Assembly (NCBI GenBank): GCA_947627885.1
Contig: CANQXP010000009.1
Coordinates: forward strand, 1 to 56,806
DNA from: an uncultured Rikenella sp.
GTDB lineage: Bacteria > Bacteroidota > Bacteroidia > Bacteroidales > Rikenellaceae
Direction of reading: 5' to 3'
DNA: 56,806 nucleotides
This document shows positions 17,677 to 25,186 of the stretch, piece after piece; position 1 is the stretch's first letter; every line of letters begins with the position of its first letter. Under the pieces are notes generated by a model. That model ran no database searches, was not told the origin of the DNA, and saw nothing but the letters and a program-made list of their open reading frames with translations. The position numbers were made by a program, and so were the translations under genes.

Positions 17677-18763
17677 CCTCTTTTTATTGAGCGCCTGTTC
17701 CCCTTCGCCGCAGTCAGGTAGTGAAGGGGAGTGGGTGTCGTTGCCGGCGGTGACCGTTTCGGACGGCGCGGGCTATGGCATGGGAGTTTCCGCCCCTTTT
17801 ATCGGGCTGCTGGATGGGGAGGTTGTCGTGGCGGGGGGATGCAATTTCCCGGAAATTCCGGCTTGCGATGGCGGGGCGAAGAGGTACTATAATAATATAT
17901 ATGCGCTGGATACTGCGGCTAAGGCTTGGCGGTCTGTCGGCGTTTTGCCCCAGCCGCTGGCTTATGGGGCTTCGGCTTCTGTGCCGGAGGGGGTGATTTG
18001 TGCCGGGGGCACCGACTCGACGGGACGGGCGGTGCGGGACGTTTTTTTGGTGACTTTAAACGGAACGATTCCGTTGGCGCCTATGCCGGAGGCGATCGAC
18101 AACTGTGCGGGGACGGTTCAGGACGGGCGGTTCTATGTGGCCGGGGATCGGGCTTTTTATATCTATGATTTTACGACCGGCCTTTGGCGAACGGGGCCGT
18201 TGTGGCCGGGAGAAGAGCGGCGTGTTCAGCCGGTGCTGGTCGCGCAGGCGGGGAAAGTGTGGCTCTTCGGAGGATATGATCCGGAAGGGGCGGAGTTTGT
18301 CTTTTCGGAGGGATATGTCTACGATCCGACGACTGAAATGTGGCGGACTATTGCCGGGCCGGTGGATGCGACGGGAGAACCGCTCTTGGCGGCGGGAGGC
18401 GCGGCGGTGGCGTGGGGCGGGGATTCGATCGTCTGCTTCGGCGGGGTGAACGCGGCGGTCTTTACGGAGGCGCTGGATCGGGCGTGGGCGCTGGCGGTGG
18501 AACCGGAGGATGACAGCCTCCGCGCGGCCCAGCGGGCCTATATGGAACAGGAACCGGCGGAGTACCGGTTCAACGACCGGGTGCTGGTCTTCAACACCAC
18601 GACGGGCCGGTGGTCGGTGTCGCGGGTTCCCGCGCAGCAGAGCGCGCGGGCGGGAGCGGGAGCGACGGTGATGCGGTGGGGGACTTCCAACGGCATCTTA
18701 TTGTTCAACGGCGAGCTGAAACCGGGAGTCCGGACGCCGGAGGTGTGGCTTTGGAGGCCGTAA
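17651..18763 (+). CDS. Cyclically permuted kelch mutarotase, NanM-like lipoprotein
   Basis: 370 residues. Lipoprotein signal ending LLSACS, so likely periplasmic or outer-membrane bound. Several kelch-type blades are visible: VVVAGGCNFPE, GVICAGGTDSTGR, VWLFGGYDPEGAEF and SIVCFGGVNAA. NanM-type enzymes speed the alpha/beta conversion of free sialic acid before uptake, and the cyclically permuted form is typical beside Bacteroidetes nan genes. The start codon lies inside the epimerase 3' end (26-bp overlap), implying coupled translation. Third-position T is more frequent here than in neighbouring genes. Confidence 0.82.
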   Translation: MRFSTLCLSLFLLSACSPSPQSGSEGEWVSLPAVTVSDGAGYGMGVSAPFIGLLDGEVVVAGGCNFPEIPACDGGAKRYYNNIYALDTAAKAWRSVGVLPQPLAYGASASVPEGVICAGGTDSTGRAVRDVFLVTLNGTIPLAPMPEAIDNCAGTVQDGRFYVAGDRAFYIYDFTTGLWRTGPLWPGEERRVQPVLVAQAGKVWLFGGYDPEGAEFVFSEGYVYDPTTEMWRTIAGPVDATGEPLLAAGGAAVAWGGDSIVCFGGVNAAVFTEALDRAWALAVEPEDDSLRAAQRAYMEQEPAEYRFNDRVLVFNTTTGRWSVSRVPAQQSARAGAGATVMRWGTSNGILLFNGELKPGVRTPEVWLWRP

Positions 18764-18810
18764 CTCATACTGGCGGGGGTTAAACGTGCGATTTAAACAG
18801 CACGCCTTTT

Positions 18811-18950
18811 TCCCCCGCAGCCAGCGGAGGCAAAAACGAGCGTTGCGAGTTTTTTCAGCCCTCCGCCGGGGGTGGCTGCGGGCTGCGCGGCTCGCTACGC
18901 TCGCCACCGGAAACCGCCAGATCAATAATCCCCAGGCTGCGACCGGGTAG
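18811..18950 (-). repeat. GC-rich hairpin repeat B, inverted copy
   Basis: Arms CCCGCAGCCA (18814-18823) and TGGCTGCGGG (18873-18882) flank AGCCCTCCGCC and other core bases in reverse orientation to the copy in the fucosidase. Compared with that copy, both arms have changed (GGAGCC/GGCTCC to GCAGCC/GGCTGC) and pairing is kept. An extra AGGCTGCGACCGG near 18933 matches 16379-16391. It sits between the mutarotase and the MFS gene. Confidence 0.7.
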
Positions 18951-19029
18951 TAACCGGATCGTGCGAAAACAGCCACATTAGCCGATCGCTGCAGCAGCGT
19001 TATGTACCCTGAAACCAAACTCTCTCGAT

Positions 19030-20313
19030 ATGCAAACTTTCAACCCTCAAACTATCCGCCGCAGGATCTACCCGTGGGTGGTGGTCGGTCTGCTGTGGGG
19101 CGTGGCCCTGCTCAACTACATGGACCGCCAGATGCTCTCGACCATGAAAAACGCCATGGAGGCGGACATTACGGAATTGCAGTCGGCCGCCAACTTCGGA
19201 CGGCTGATGGCCGTGTTCCTTTGGATCTACGGCCTGGTCAGTCCCGTGGCGGGGGCCGTGGCCGACCGCATCAGCCGCAAATGGCTGATCGTCACCAGCC
19301 TGTTCGTCTGGTCGGCGGTGACCTTCTGCATGGGCTATGCCGACACCTTCAACCAACTCTATTTCCTGCGGGCCGTGATGGGGGTCAGCGAAGCGCTCTA
19401 CATTCCGGCGGGGCTGGCCATGATCGCCGACTGGCACCGCGACCGCTCGCGGTCGTTGGCCGTGGGGATACACATGACGGGGTTATATACCGGGCAGGCC
19501 ATCGGCGGTTTCGGGGCCACCGTGGCGGCGGCGTTCACGTGGCACACCACCTTCCATTGGTTCGGGATCATCGGCATGGCTTACGCCATCATACTGGTGC
19601 TCTTCCTGCACGAGAACAAAGAGGCGGTTATCTCGCGGCGCATGAACCGCATGGCGGCGAGCGAGGCGGGACGCGGGGGGCAATTCAAAACGCTGCTCAA
19701 GGGATTCGGGCTACTGTTCTCGAATGTGGCGTTTTGGGCGATCCTGTTTTACTTCGCCGCGCCGAGCCTGCCGGGCTGGGCCACGAAAAACTGGCTGCCG
19801 ACCTTGTTTTCGGACAGCCTCGGCATCCCGATGGCGCAGGCCGGGCCTATCGCCACCATTACCATCGCGGTCTCTTCGTTTATCGGGGTGATCGTCGGGG
19901 GTGTCCTCTCCGACCGTTGGGTGCGGCGCAACCTGCGGGGACGTATCTACACGGGGGCCATCGGGCTGGGAATGACCATACCGTCGCTGCTGCTGCTCGG
20001 CTTCGCCCACCACCTGGCGGGCATCGTGGGCGCGGGGCTGCTGTTCGGCATCGGCTACGGGATGTTCGATGCCAACAATATGCCGATCCTTTGCCAGTTC
20101 GTTTCGGACCGCTACCGGGCTACGGCCTACGGGATCATGAACATGATCGGGGTGTTCGCCGGGGCGGCGGTGACCAACGTGTTGGGCCAATGGACGGACG
20201 GGGGCGACCTGGGAGCCGGTTTTGCGTGGCTCAGCGTGATCGTGGCCTTGGCCATCGCCGTACAGCTGAAATTCCTGCACCCCAAGACGGACAATATGTC
20301 GGATCAGCTCTAA
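19030..20313 (+). CDS. MFS transporter, probable sialic acid permease (NanT-type)
   Basis: 427 residues with about 12 membrane helices. The MFS signature between helices 2 and 3 reads VAGAVADRISRKWLIV, and GAVADR-type repeats recur in the second half (GGVLSDRWVRRNLRG). The N-terminal LLNYMDRQML motif is typical of anion:cation and sugar-acid MFS carriers. Its place after lyase, epimerase and mutarotase genes makes N-acetylneuraminate uptake the most likely role. Substrate specificity cannot be read directly. A bidirectional terminator follows. Confidence 0.88.
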   Translation: MQTFNPQTIRRRIYPWVVVGLLWGVALLNYMDRQMLSTMKNAMEADITELQSAANFGRLMAVFLWIYGLVSPVAGAVADRISRKWLIVTSLFVWSAVTFCMGYADTFNQLYFLRAVMGVSEALYIPAGLAMIADWHRDRSRSLAVGIHMTGLYTGQAIGGFGATVAAAFTWHTTFHWFGIIGMAYAIILVLFLHENKEAVISRRMNRMAASEAGRGGQFKTLLKGFGLLFSNVAFWAILFYFAAPSLPGWATKNWLPTLFSDSLGIPMAQAGPIATITIAVSSFIGVIVGGVLSDRWVRRNLRGRIYTGAIGLGMTIPSLLLLGFAHHLAGIVGAGLLFGIGYGMFDANNMPILCQFVSDRYRATAYGIMNMIGVFAGAAVTNVLGQWTDGGDLGAGFAWLSVIVALAIAVQLKFLHPKTDNMSDQL

Positions 20314-20505
20314 CGCGATCCCTGTTCGTGCAAAAAAATCAGGCAGGCGTTTTAAGCCTGCCTTCATTTTTTTCCGATCGTAACTCTTTTTCGATTCGTG
20401 CACCCGTCGGAACCCGACCGGACGGCCGTGCGCCTCGATCTCCTCGCTGCGGCTCGCCCGGCGGTTCGCTTTGAGGTAGTCGTTCTCCGTAATCCGTTTT
20501 TTCAT
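20314..20505 (-). CDS. Small basic protein, coupled to the winged-helix gene
   Basis: Starts with ATG at 20505 in an ATGA overlap with the stop of the upstream winged-helix gene, the usual sign of translational coupling. The first 50 or so residues are very basic and polar (MKKRITENDYLKANRRASRS, then FRRVHESKKSYDRKKMKAGL). The frame does not stop before the MFS gene: it runs antisense through it to 19711. The true end is therefore uncertain, and the given lower bound is only the MFS boundary. The terminator hairpin lies within codons of this frame. No function recognised. Confidence 0.45.
20341..20373. terminator. Bidirectional terminator between MFS and minus-strand genes
   Basis: AGGCAGGC (20341-20348) pairs with GCCTGCCT (20356-20363). 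A T-run follows on the plus strand, and seven A residues precede it, giving a T-run for minus-strand transcripts. Confidence 0.88.
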
Positions 20506-21545
20506 CTCCTGTTCTGGTAAAATGTGAGGTACCTGCGTTCCGCCTCCGCGGTTCGTACAGGGCAAAGATACCGATCCGGCTCGAAACAGGAAATTTCGAT
20601 TCCGGTGTCGCCTTGCTTCGCCGGACGGTTCCAATTCCCCACGATCCGGCCGTCAAGCAGTACCACGGGCTGGAATATCCCGTTCCGGTTAAATGCTTTG
20701 GAGTGATGTTCCGGGGCCAGCACCGGCGTACGATCCTTATAGCTGATCAGGTATTCGTCGTATGCCGGCAGCAGGTGCATCACCTCGGCCGCCGGAATAT
20801 CTCGGCATGAAGCGTGAACCAGCCACTTCCCCTCCCGGATCAAAGTCGTTCCGAGCAGGCTGATCGCCAACCGCACTTCGCTGACCGGAAGTCCCGACCA
20901 CCAGGCGAAATCTTCTGCCCTCGCCGGCGAATGGCTCTGGAAATACCTGCCGGCCAACTGCGCCAAAGCCTCTTCCTTAGTCAGTTCCGGCCCCGGAGGG
21001 ACACGCTCTTCCTGTAAAGCGTAGGTCGGTTTGCCGTCCCGGTCCGCCCCGCTGCAAACCAATCCGTCCGTTTCGGCCCGGATCAGGAAGCGGGTCACGG
21101 CCGCCGGTTCCGACGGCAATCCGGCCCGGCCGAGCAGCACCTTTATCTCCTGCTTGGTCAGGTACCTATGTCCGGCCAGCATTTTACCGATTTCCCGGTT
21201 GCCCCGCAAATACATCTCTTCGGTAAAACCCAGCTTATGGGTTCGTCCCAGCGATTCGTTCGCCGCCCGGACACGATGTCCGGTGAGCTTCAGCATCCAG
21301 CGGATATCCTCTGCCGCCACGAAATGCCAAGTGGGGCGCATCACATGCGTCCGCAGTATTTCGCCCCTGGCCAGGGCATCCTCTACGCTTCCGGGCATTG
21401 CCGATTTCAGCCGCAGCCCTACCGCCCATTTGGCCATCCGGTAATCCTGCGCCTGTATGGCCCCCATCCAGGCCACCAACCGCTTCGGATCGTCAAACTG
21501 CGGATCGGCCAACTGCTGGCTTCGCAAACGAATATCCGTCAACAT
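20502..21545 (-). CDS. AlkZ/YcaQ-like winged-helix DNA-binding protein (HTH_42)
   Basis: 347 residues, matching the DUF1006/HTH_42 family that includes the AlkZ and YcaQ DNA glycosylases. Near the N-terminus is AWMGAIQAQDYRMAKWAVGLR, containing the QxQ element used by this family at the active site. LRTHVMRPTWHFV and a tandem winged-helix array follow, with LLPAYDEYLISYKDR typical of the C-terminal part. The probable role is repair or handling of bulky or crosslinked bases; activity is inferred from family only. The stop overlaps the next start by ATGA. Confidence 0.85.
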   Translation of the reverse strand: MLTDIRLRSQQLADPQFDDPKRLVAWMGAIQAQDYRMAKWAVGLRLKSAMPGSVEDALARGEILRTHVMRPTWHFVAAEDIRWMLKLTGHRVRAANESLGRTHKLGFTEEMYLRGNREIGKMLAGHRYLTKQEIKVLLGRAGLPSEPAAVTRFLIRAETDGLVCSGADRDGKPTYALQEERVPPGPELTKEEALAQLAGRYFQSHSPARAEDFAWWSGLPVSEVRLAISLLGTTLIREGKWLVHASCRDIPAAEVMHLLPAYDEYLISYKDRTPVLAPEHHSKAFNRNGIFQPVVLLDGRIVGNWNRPAKQGDTGIEISCFEPDRYLCPVRTAEAERRYLTFYQNRR

Positions 21546-21548
21546 ACC

Positions 21549-22931
21549 TTACCGAATGGTTTGTTTGATCCACGCAGCTATATCCTCCAGCACTTGCGGC
21601 GAAATGGTCTCCTCGATCTGCGCGTACTCGTTCGGCGACCCGGTTCCTGCGTGCTGGAAGAGGTGGTTCAGCCCTTCGTATGCCTTGATCTTCACTCGTT
21701 TATTCCCGGCTTCGGCGGTATACCGCCGGATCAGGCCGAGGTTGATTTCCGCATCTATCTGCGTGTCTTTGGTTCCGTTGATCGCCAGTACGGGACAGCG
21801 CGTTGCCAGGATATAGGGCCGAGGATCGTTTTGTTTGAAATAGCGCATCCACATGGCCTGCGGCGAGGTCAGGACGGTCATGGCATTCTGCCGCACCGGC
21901 GCGGGCAGCGAGCCTCGCGGCCCTGCGGGGAATAATACCCCGGCCAAAGAGTCCCGGTGCTCGCGCAGGTATTCCGATGGATAACGCTCTTGCAGCCTGA
22001 AAATATCCCGCAGCACATCGACATAGGCGTTCGCCGCCGAGTCCGGTGCGCCCTGCGCCGTGATGATCGCCCTGTTCTGCGTCAGCAGCACCGAGTCGCC
22101 TCGTGCGGCGGCCCCGGCCAACGAAACGACGAACGCGATCTTCGGATTCTGGGCGGCGGCCATAAAGACGATCGTCCCCCCTTCGCTATGGCCCAGAATG
22201 CCGACCTTTTTGCGCGCCACTTCCGGCCTTGAGGCCAAATAGTCGAACGCGGCCAAGGCGTCCCGCGTGAAATCCGCGCTGGTGGCCGTCCCGAAATTCC
22301 CGGTGGAATGTCCCGTCCCCCGGTCGTCGCACCGCAGCACGGCGATGCCTTGCCGGGTCAGGTAATCGGCGATCAAGGCGAACGGTTTATGTCCGAAAAG
22401 CTCCTCGTCCCGGTTTTGCGGCCCGCTGCCGGTGACCAGCACCACCGCCGGAAACGGCCCTTTCCCTTCGGGCAGGGTCAGCGTTCCGGCCAGCGTGACC
22501 GAATCTTCGTCGTTGCGCACCCAGACCTCCTGCGACCGGTACGGGAACGGCGGCTTCGGCTCCTGGGGCCGGCGCAGGGCGTAATCTCCCCGTCCGAGGT
22601 TCAGGGTGAACGGGAGTATTCCCTGGGCGAATATCCCCTTGAGGCTGTCGCCTTCGACCTTTCCGGTAAAGACCGCCTTCAGTTTGTCCCACTTCACGGA
22701 GATTTCCGGCTCCCGGTATTCGACCGATGAGGCCGGCAGTCCGAACGACCCCTGGTCGGGACTGTCCATCGTAGCGGTATAGCCCGAATCGGCTGCCGCG
22801 ATATGCAAAATTATTTTCAGCGACTGCGGCCCCGCCTTCAGGATGCCGCCCCAATCACCCGAAATCGACTGGGCGCGGGCCGACACGGCGACCAACAGGA
22901 GGCAGGATAAACTGACGAGTGCTTTTTTCAT
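21549..22931 (-). CDS. Secreted alpha/beta hydrolase (serine esterase/peptidase-like)
   Basis: 460 residues. Signal peptide of about 20 residues ending SARAQ, then an N-terminal beta-rich domain (about 25-130), then an alpha/beta-hydrolase core with GSGPQNRDEE, DDRGTGHSTG, the nucleophile elbow GHSEGG and a late GTKDTQID...GLNHLFQ region that supplies the acid and histidine. The start at 22931 is chosen over an upstream in-frame codon because it begins the signal peptide. Only 3 bp separate it from the winged-helix gene, so they are probably cotranscribed. The substrate is unknown. Confidence 0.88.
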   Translation of the reverse strand: MKKALVSLSCLLLVAVSARAQSISGDWGGILKAGPQSLKIILHIAAADSGYTATMDSPDQGSFGLPASSVEYREPEISVKWDKLKAVFTGKVEGDSLKGIFAQGILPFTLNLGRGDYALRRPQEPKPPFPYRSQEVWVRNDEDSVTLAGTLTLPEGKGPFPAVVLVTGSGPQNRDEELFGHKPFALIADYLTRQGIAVLRCDDRGTGHSTGNFGTATSADFTRDALAAFDYLASRPEVARKKVGILGHSEGGTIVFMAAAQNPKIAFVVSLAGAAARGDSVLLTQNRAIITAQGAPDSAANAYVDVLRDIFRLQERYPSEYLREHRDSLAGVLFPAGPRGSLPAPVRQNAMTVLTSPQAMWMRYFKQNDPRPYILATRCPVLAINGTKDTQIDAEINLGLIRRYTAEAGNKRVKIKAYEGLNHLFQHAGTGSPNEYAQIEETISPQVLEDIAAWIKQTIR

Positions 22932-22938
22932 AACCGGA

Positions 22939-22956
22939 TATCTTTGCGTAAAGATA
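22939..22956. promoter_or_regulatory. Inverted repeat TATCTTT-gcgt-AAAGATA before the hydrolase
   Basis: Perfect 7-bp arms with a 4-base centre, 8 bp upstream of the hydrolase start. Each arm resembles a Bacteroidetes -7 box (TATCTTTG on plus, TATCTTTA on minus), so it may be an operator, back-to-back promoters or chance. Confidence 0.3.
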
Positions 22957-23037
22957 ACCAATTATCCCGGCGTCCGCGGTAAAATGAATTCTCGGATCTT
23001 GCAATAAGATTTTTTACTTATAGACCTCCTCTCACGC

Positions 23038-23502
23038 CTTTGTTGTTCTCTTGTTTGTCTTTTTACCGTTGCCTCTGCGCGGCAAACGCTGGTCGTCTCT
23101 TCCTGCGGCAGCGGCCGTGCGCAGGGAACCCCCGGCACACGCGATATCATGGGCGAGCTGAAAAAAGCCTGCAACCGCCACGGGATCGTGCTCGGAGCCT
23201 ACTACTTCAACCTCGACCGGTACCGCCCCTACTGGATCCCATACAGCCATGGCGGCTCCGGCCCCCATGCCTTCTCTCCGCAAAAGACGGTTTGTCCGGA
23301 AAAATGACACCCCTTTACTACAGCCGGTTCCAAAACCCGCTTCGGACTTCCCGAAGTGCAGCCGGGCCAGCCCGTGCGGATTCTCGAATTGAAGTTCGAC
23401 AGCCCCGTGGGGATGACCCCCGGAACTGACGGCAACCGCCCCTATACGCACCAGTCCCCGTTGCCCCTTGAAAGGGGCAACGGGGACTGGTCATTGATAT
23501 AA
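23038..23502 (+). pseudogene. Decayed GH29-like glycosidase fragment
   Basis: One reading frame with an in-frame stop at 23305-23307. The part around 23140-23240 reads RDIMGELKKACNRHG followed by LGAYYFNLDR, which aligns position by position with MVRDLVNACRKYGLKFGLYL in the intact fucosidase of this window. After the stop the same frame continues with LPEVQPGQPVRILELKFD and ends at 23502. There is no catalytic region and no clear start. It is read as the remains of a secreted glycosidase after deletions; the family call rests on one short alignment. Confidence 0.45.
23451..23490. repeat. Perfect 19-bp inverted repeat
   Basis: CCAGTCCCCGTTGCCCCTT (23451-23469) is followed, after two bases, by its exact complement (23472-23490). 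There is no T-run on either side. It lies at the end of the glycosidase relic, between it and the TetR relic. Confidence 0.75.
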
Positions 23503-23538
23503 ACTGCATGCATCACCAACTGCCGGCGGCGTCATCGC

Positions 23539-23735
23539 TTATTGTCCGCCCCACTGCGGCGCGCCCTTACGGTAAAAGGCATCCCGCGCCTTGCTGGCGA
23601 TGTGCGGGAGGTACCGGCGGATCAGGCAGTCTTCCGGGAAAAAAGCTGGTAAAGGGTGCGCTTGGAGATTTTCAACCCCCTTGCGATGTCGTCCACATAG
23701 TCTGGCCCGTACCGGCCATCTCCTACCGGACTTAG
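23539..23735 (-). pseudogene. TetR/AcrR-type regulator remnant, frameshifted
   Basis: On the minus strand, codons from about 23700 read YVDDIARGLKISKRTLYQLF, the second and third helices of a TetR HTH. That frame then hits a stop near 23622. A +1 frame continues with FPEDCLIRRYLPHI and ends at 23539, the usual continuation of a TetR N-terminal domain. No ligand-binding domain remains. It sits directly downstream of the RND efflux operon, where a TetR repressor is a common partner. Confidence 0.55.
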
Positions 23736-23789
23736 TCCACAATCTGTCTGCGGGCCGATTCCGGTCGTTTCATTCCGGCCGTTCTGGTT

Positions 23790-25154
23790 CTACATCCTTC
23801 CCCCGCCCAGGGCCTGGTAGAGCGTAATTACGCCCTGTATCTCCGTAAAGCGGTTGGCTACATGGGTCAGCCGGGCGGTCAGCAGGGTCTGCTGGGCCGT
23901 CAGCACCTCCAGGTAGGTTGTGTTGCCGTGCTGCATCAGCAGCTGGGTGCTGCGTGCCGCCGTCTCCAGCGAAGCCACCTGCTTTTCGTAGTAAGCGGCT
24001 TTATCCCGCGCGGTCTGGTACTGTTCCAACGCTTCGTTCACCTCCGTGCCGGCGTTCAGCAAGGTCTGCTCGAAGTTCAGGCGAGCCTCCTCCTGCTGGG
24101 CCTTGGCGATCCTCAGCTGGGCGATATTGGCCCCCCGGTTGAACAGCGGCTGTGTCAGCGACGCTACGGCCGAGGCGAGGAATTTGCCCGGATTGACGAT
24201 CATGCTTCCGGCACTGTTAGTCCATCCGGCGCTACCACCCAGGGTGATGGTCGGATAGAAGGCGGCACGCGCGGCATTGGTGGAGTAGAAGGTCTGCGCC
24301 AGCGCCAGTTCGGAGCTTCTCACATCCGGTCGGTTGGCGAGCATCTGGATCGGGATGCCTACCGAGAAGCTCTCAGGAAGCTGTTGTCCCGCCAGCTTGC
24401 CCCGTTCAATGGGGTGGGGCGTTTCGGCCAGGAGCAGGCAGATGGTGTTCTGGGCCTGGTTGATCTGCTCTTTCAGGTCGAGCACCGTCGTGCAGATGCC
24501 GTAATAGGTAGCCTCGGTCTGGGCCAGCGCCGCTTCGGTCACCATTCCCGCATTCTTCATGGCGCGGGTGGCGGCGACGCTCTCTTTCCAGGCCGCTTCC
24601 GTGGCGACCGCTATCTCGTACTGCGCATCGAGCATCAGCAGGGTATAGTAGGTGTTGGCCACGCCGGCCACCAGCTGCGTCTTGACCGCCTGCTCGTACT
24701 CTTTGCTCTGTTCGTAGCCTGCCTGAGCGCGGCGTTTGGCATTGGTGAGCTTGCCGAATATGTCGATCTCCCAGCTGGCCGTCACGGGCACGGAATAGGT
24801 CTGCGTGGCTTTCTTGGTATCGAAGCTGCTGACCCTCCCTTCCGGGGTGAAGTTCAGCGAAGGCAGGTAAGAGAGCCGCGCCGAGAGCAGCGTGGCCTCG
24901 GCTTCCTGCACCTTCAGGTGCGCCGTCTGCATGTCGGTGTTGCGCACCAGCGCCGAGTCGATCAGCGTTTGCAGGTAGGGGTCGGTAAAGACCTCTCTCC
25001 ACGAGAGGTTCCCGAAATTGGCCGTGTCGGCGCAAGCGGAGAGCTCGCTGCCGTACAGCCCGTCCGGAACCGTGGTGGCGGGTTGGTATTTTTTATAGAT
25101 GCCGCAGCTGCTCAAGGCGAGTGCAGCTGCCGACATCAGGATGATCTTCTTCAT
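23790..25154 (-). CDS. Efflux system outer-membrane channel (TolC/NodT family)
   Basis: 454 residues. Lipoprotein signal ending LSSCG, then two OEP repeats of long coiled-coil hairpins (about 60-240 and 270-450). Typical motifs are SWEIDIFGKLTNAKRRAQAGYEQ, LAETPHPIERG, LANRPDVRSSELALAQTFYSTNAARAAFYPTI and a C-terminal QALGGG. It provides the outer-membrane exit duct of the tripartite pump. It is last in the operon, 32 bp after the pump gene. The lipid-anchored type is usual for Bacteroidetes NodT factors. Confidence 0.95.
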   Translation of the reverse strand: MKKIILMSAAALALSSCGIYKKYQPATTVPDGLYGSELSACADTANFGNLSWREVFTDPYLQTLIDSALVRNTDMQTAHLKVQEAEATLLSARLSYLPSLNFTPEGRVSSFDTKKATQTYSVPVTASWEIDIFGKLTNAKRRAQAGYEQSKEYEQAVKTQLVAGVANTYYTLLMLDAQYEIAVATEAAWKESVAATRAMKNAGMVTEAALAQTEATYYGICTTVLDLKEQINQAQNTICLLLAETPHPIERGKLAGQQLPESFSVGIPIQMLANRPDVRSSELALAQTFYSTNAARAAFYPTITLGGSAGWTNSAGSMIVNPGKFLASAVASLTQPLFNRGANIAQLRIAKAQQEEARLNFEQTLLNAGTEVNEALEQYQTARDKAAYYEKQVASLETAARSTQLLMQHGNTTYLEVLTAQQTLLTARLTHVANRFTEIQGVITLYQALGGGRM

Positions 25155-25186
25155 ACTTGGAATTTACTTGGTTTGGGCGCCCCGGC

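Noticed and set aside
12861-18950. CRISPR array or integron attC sites among the GC-rich repeats
   Set aside because: Copies are few, kilobases apart, in both orientations and without regular spacers or an integrase.
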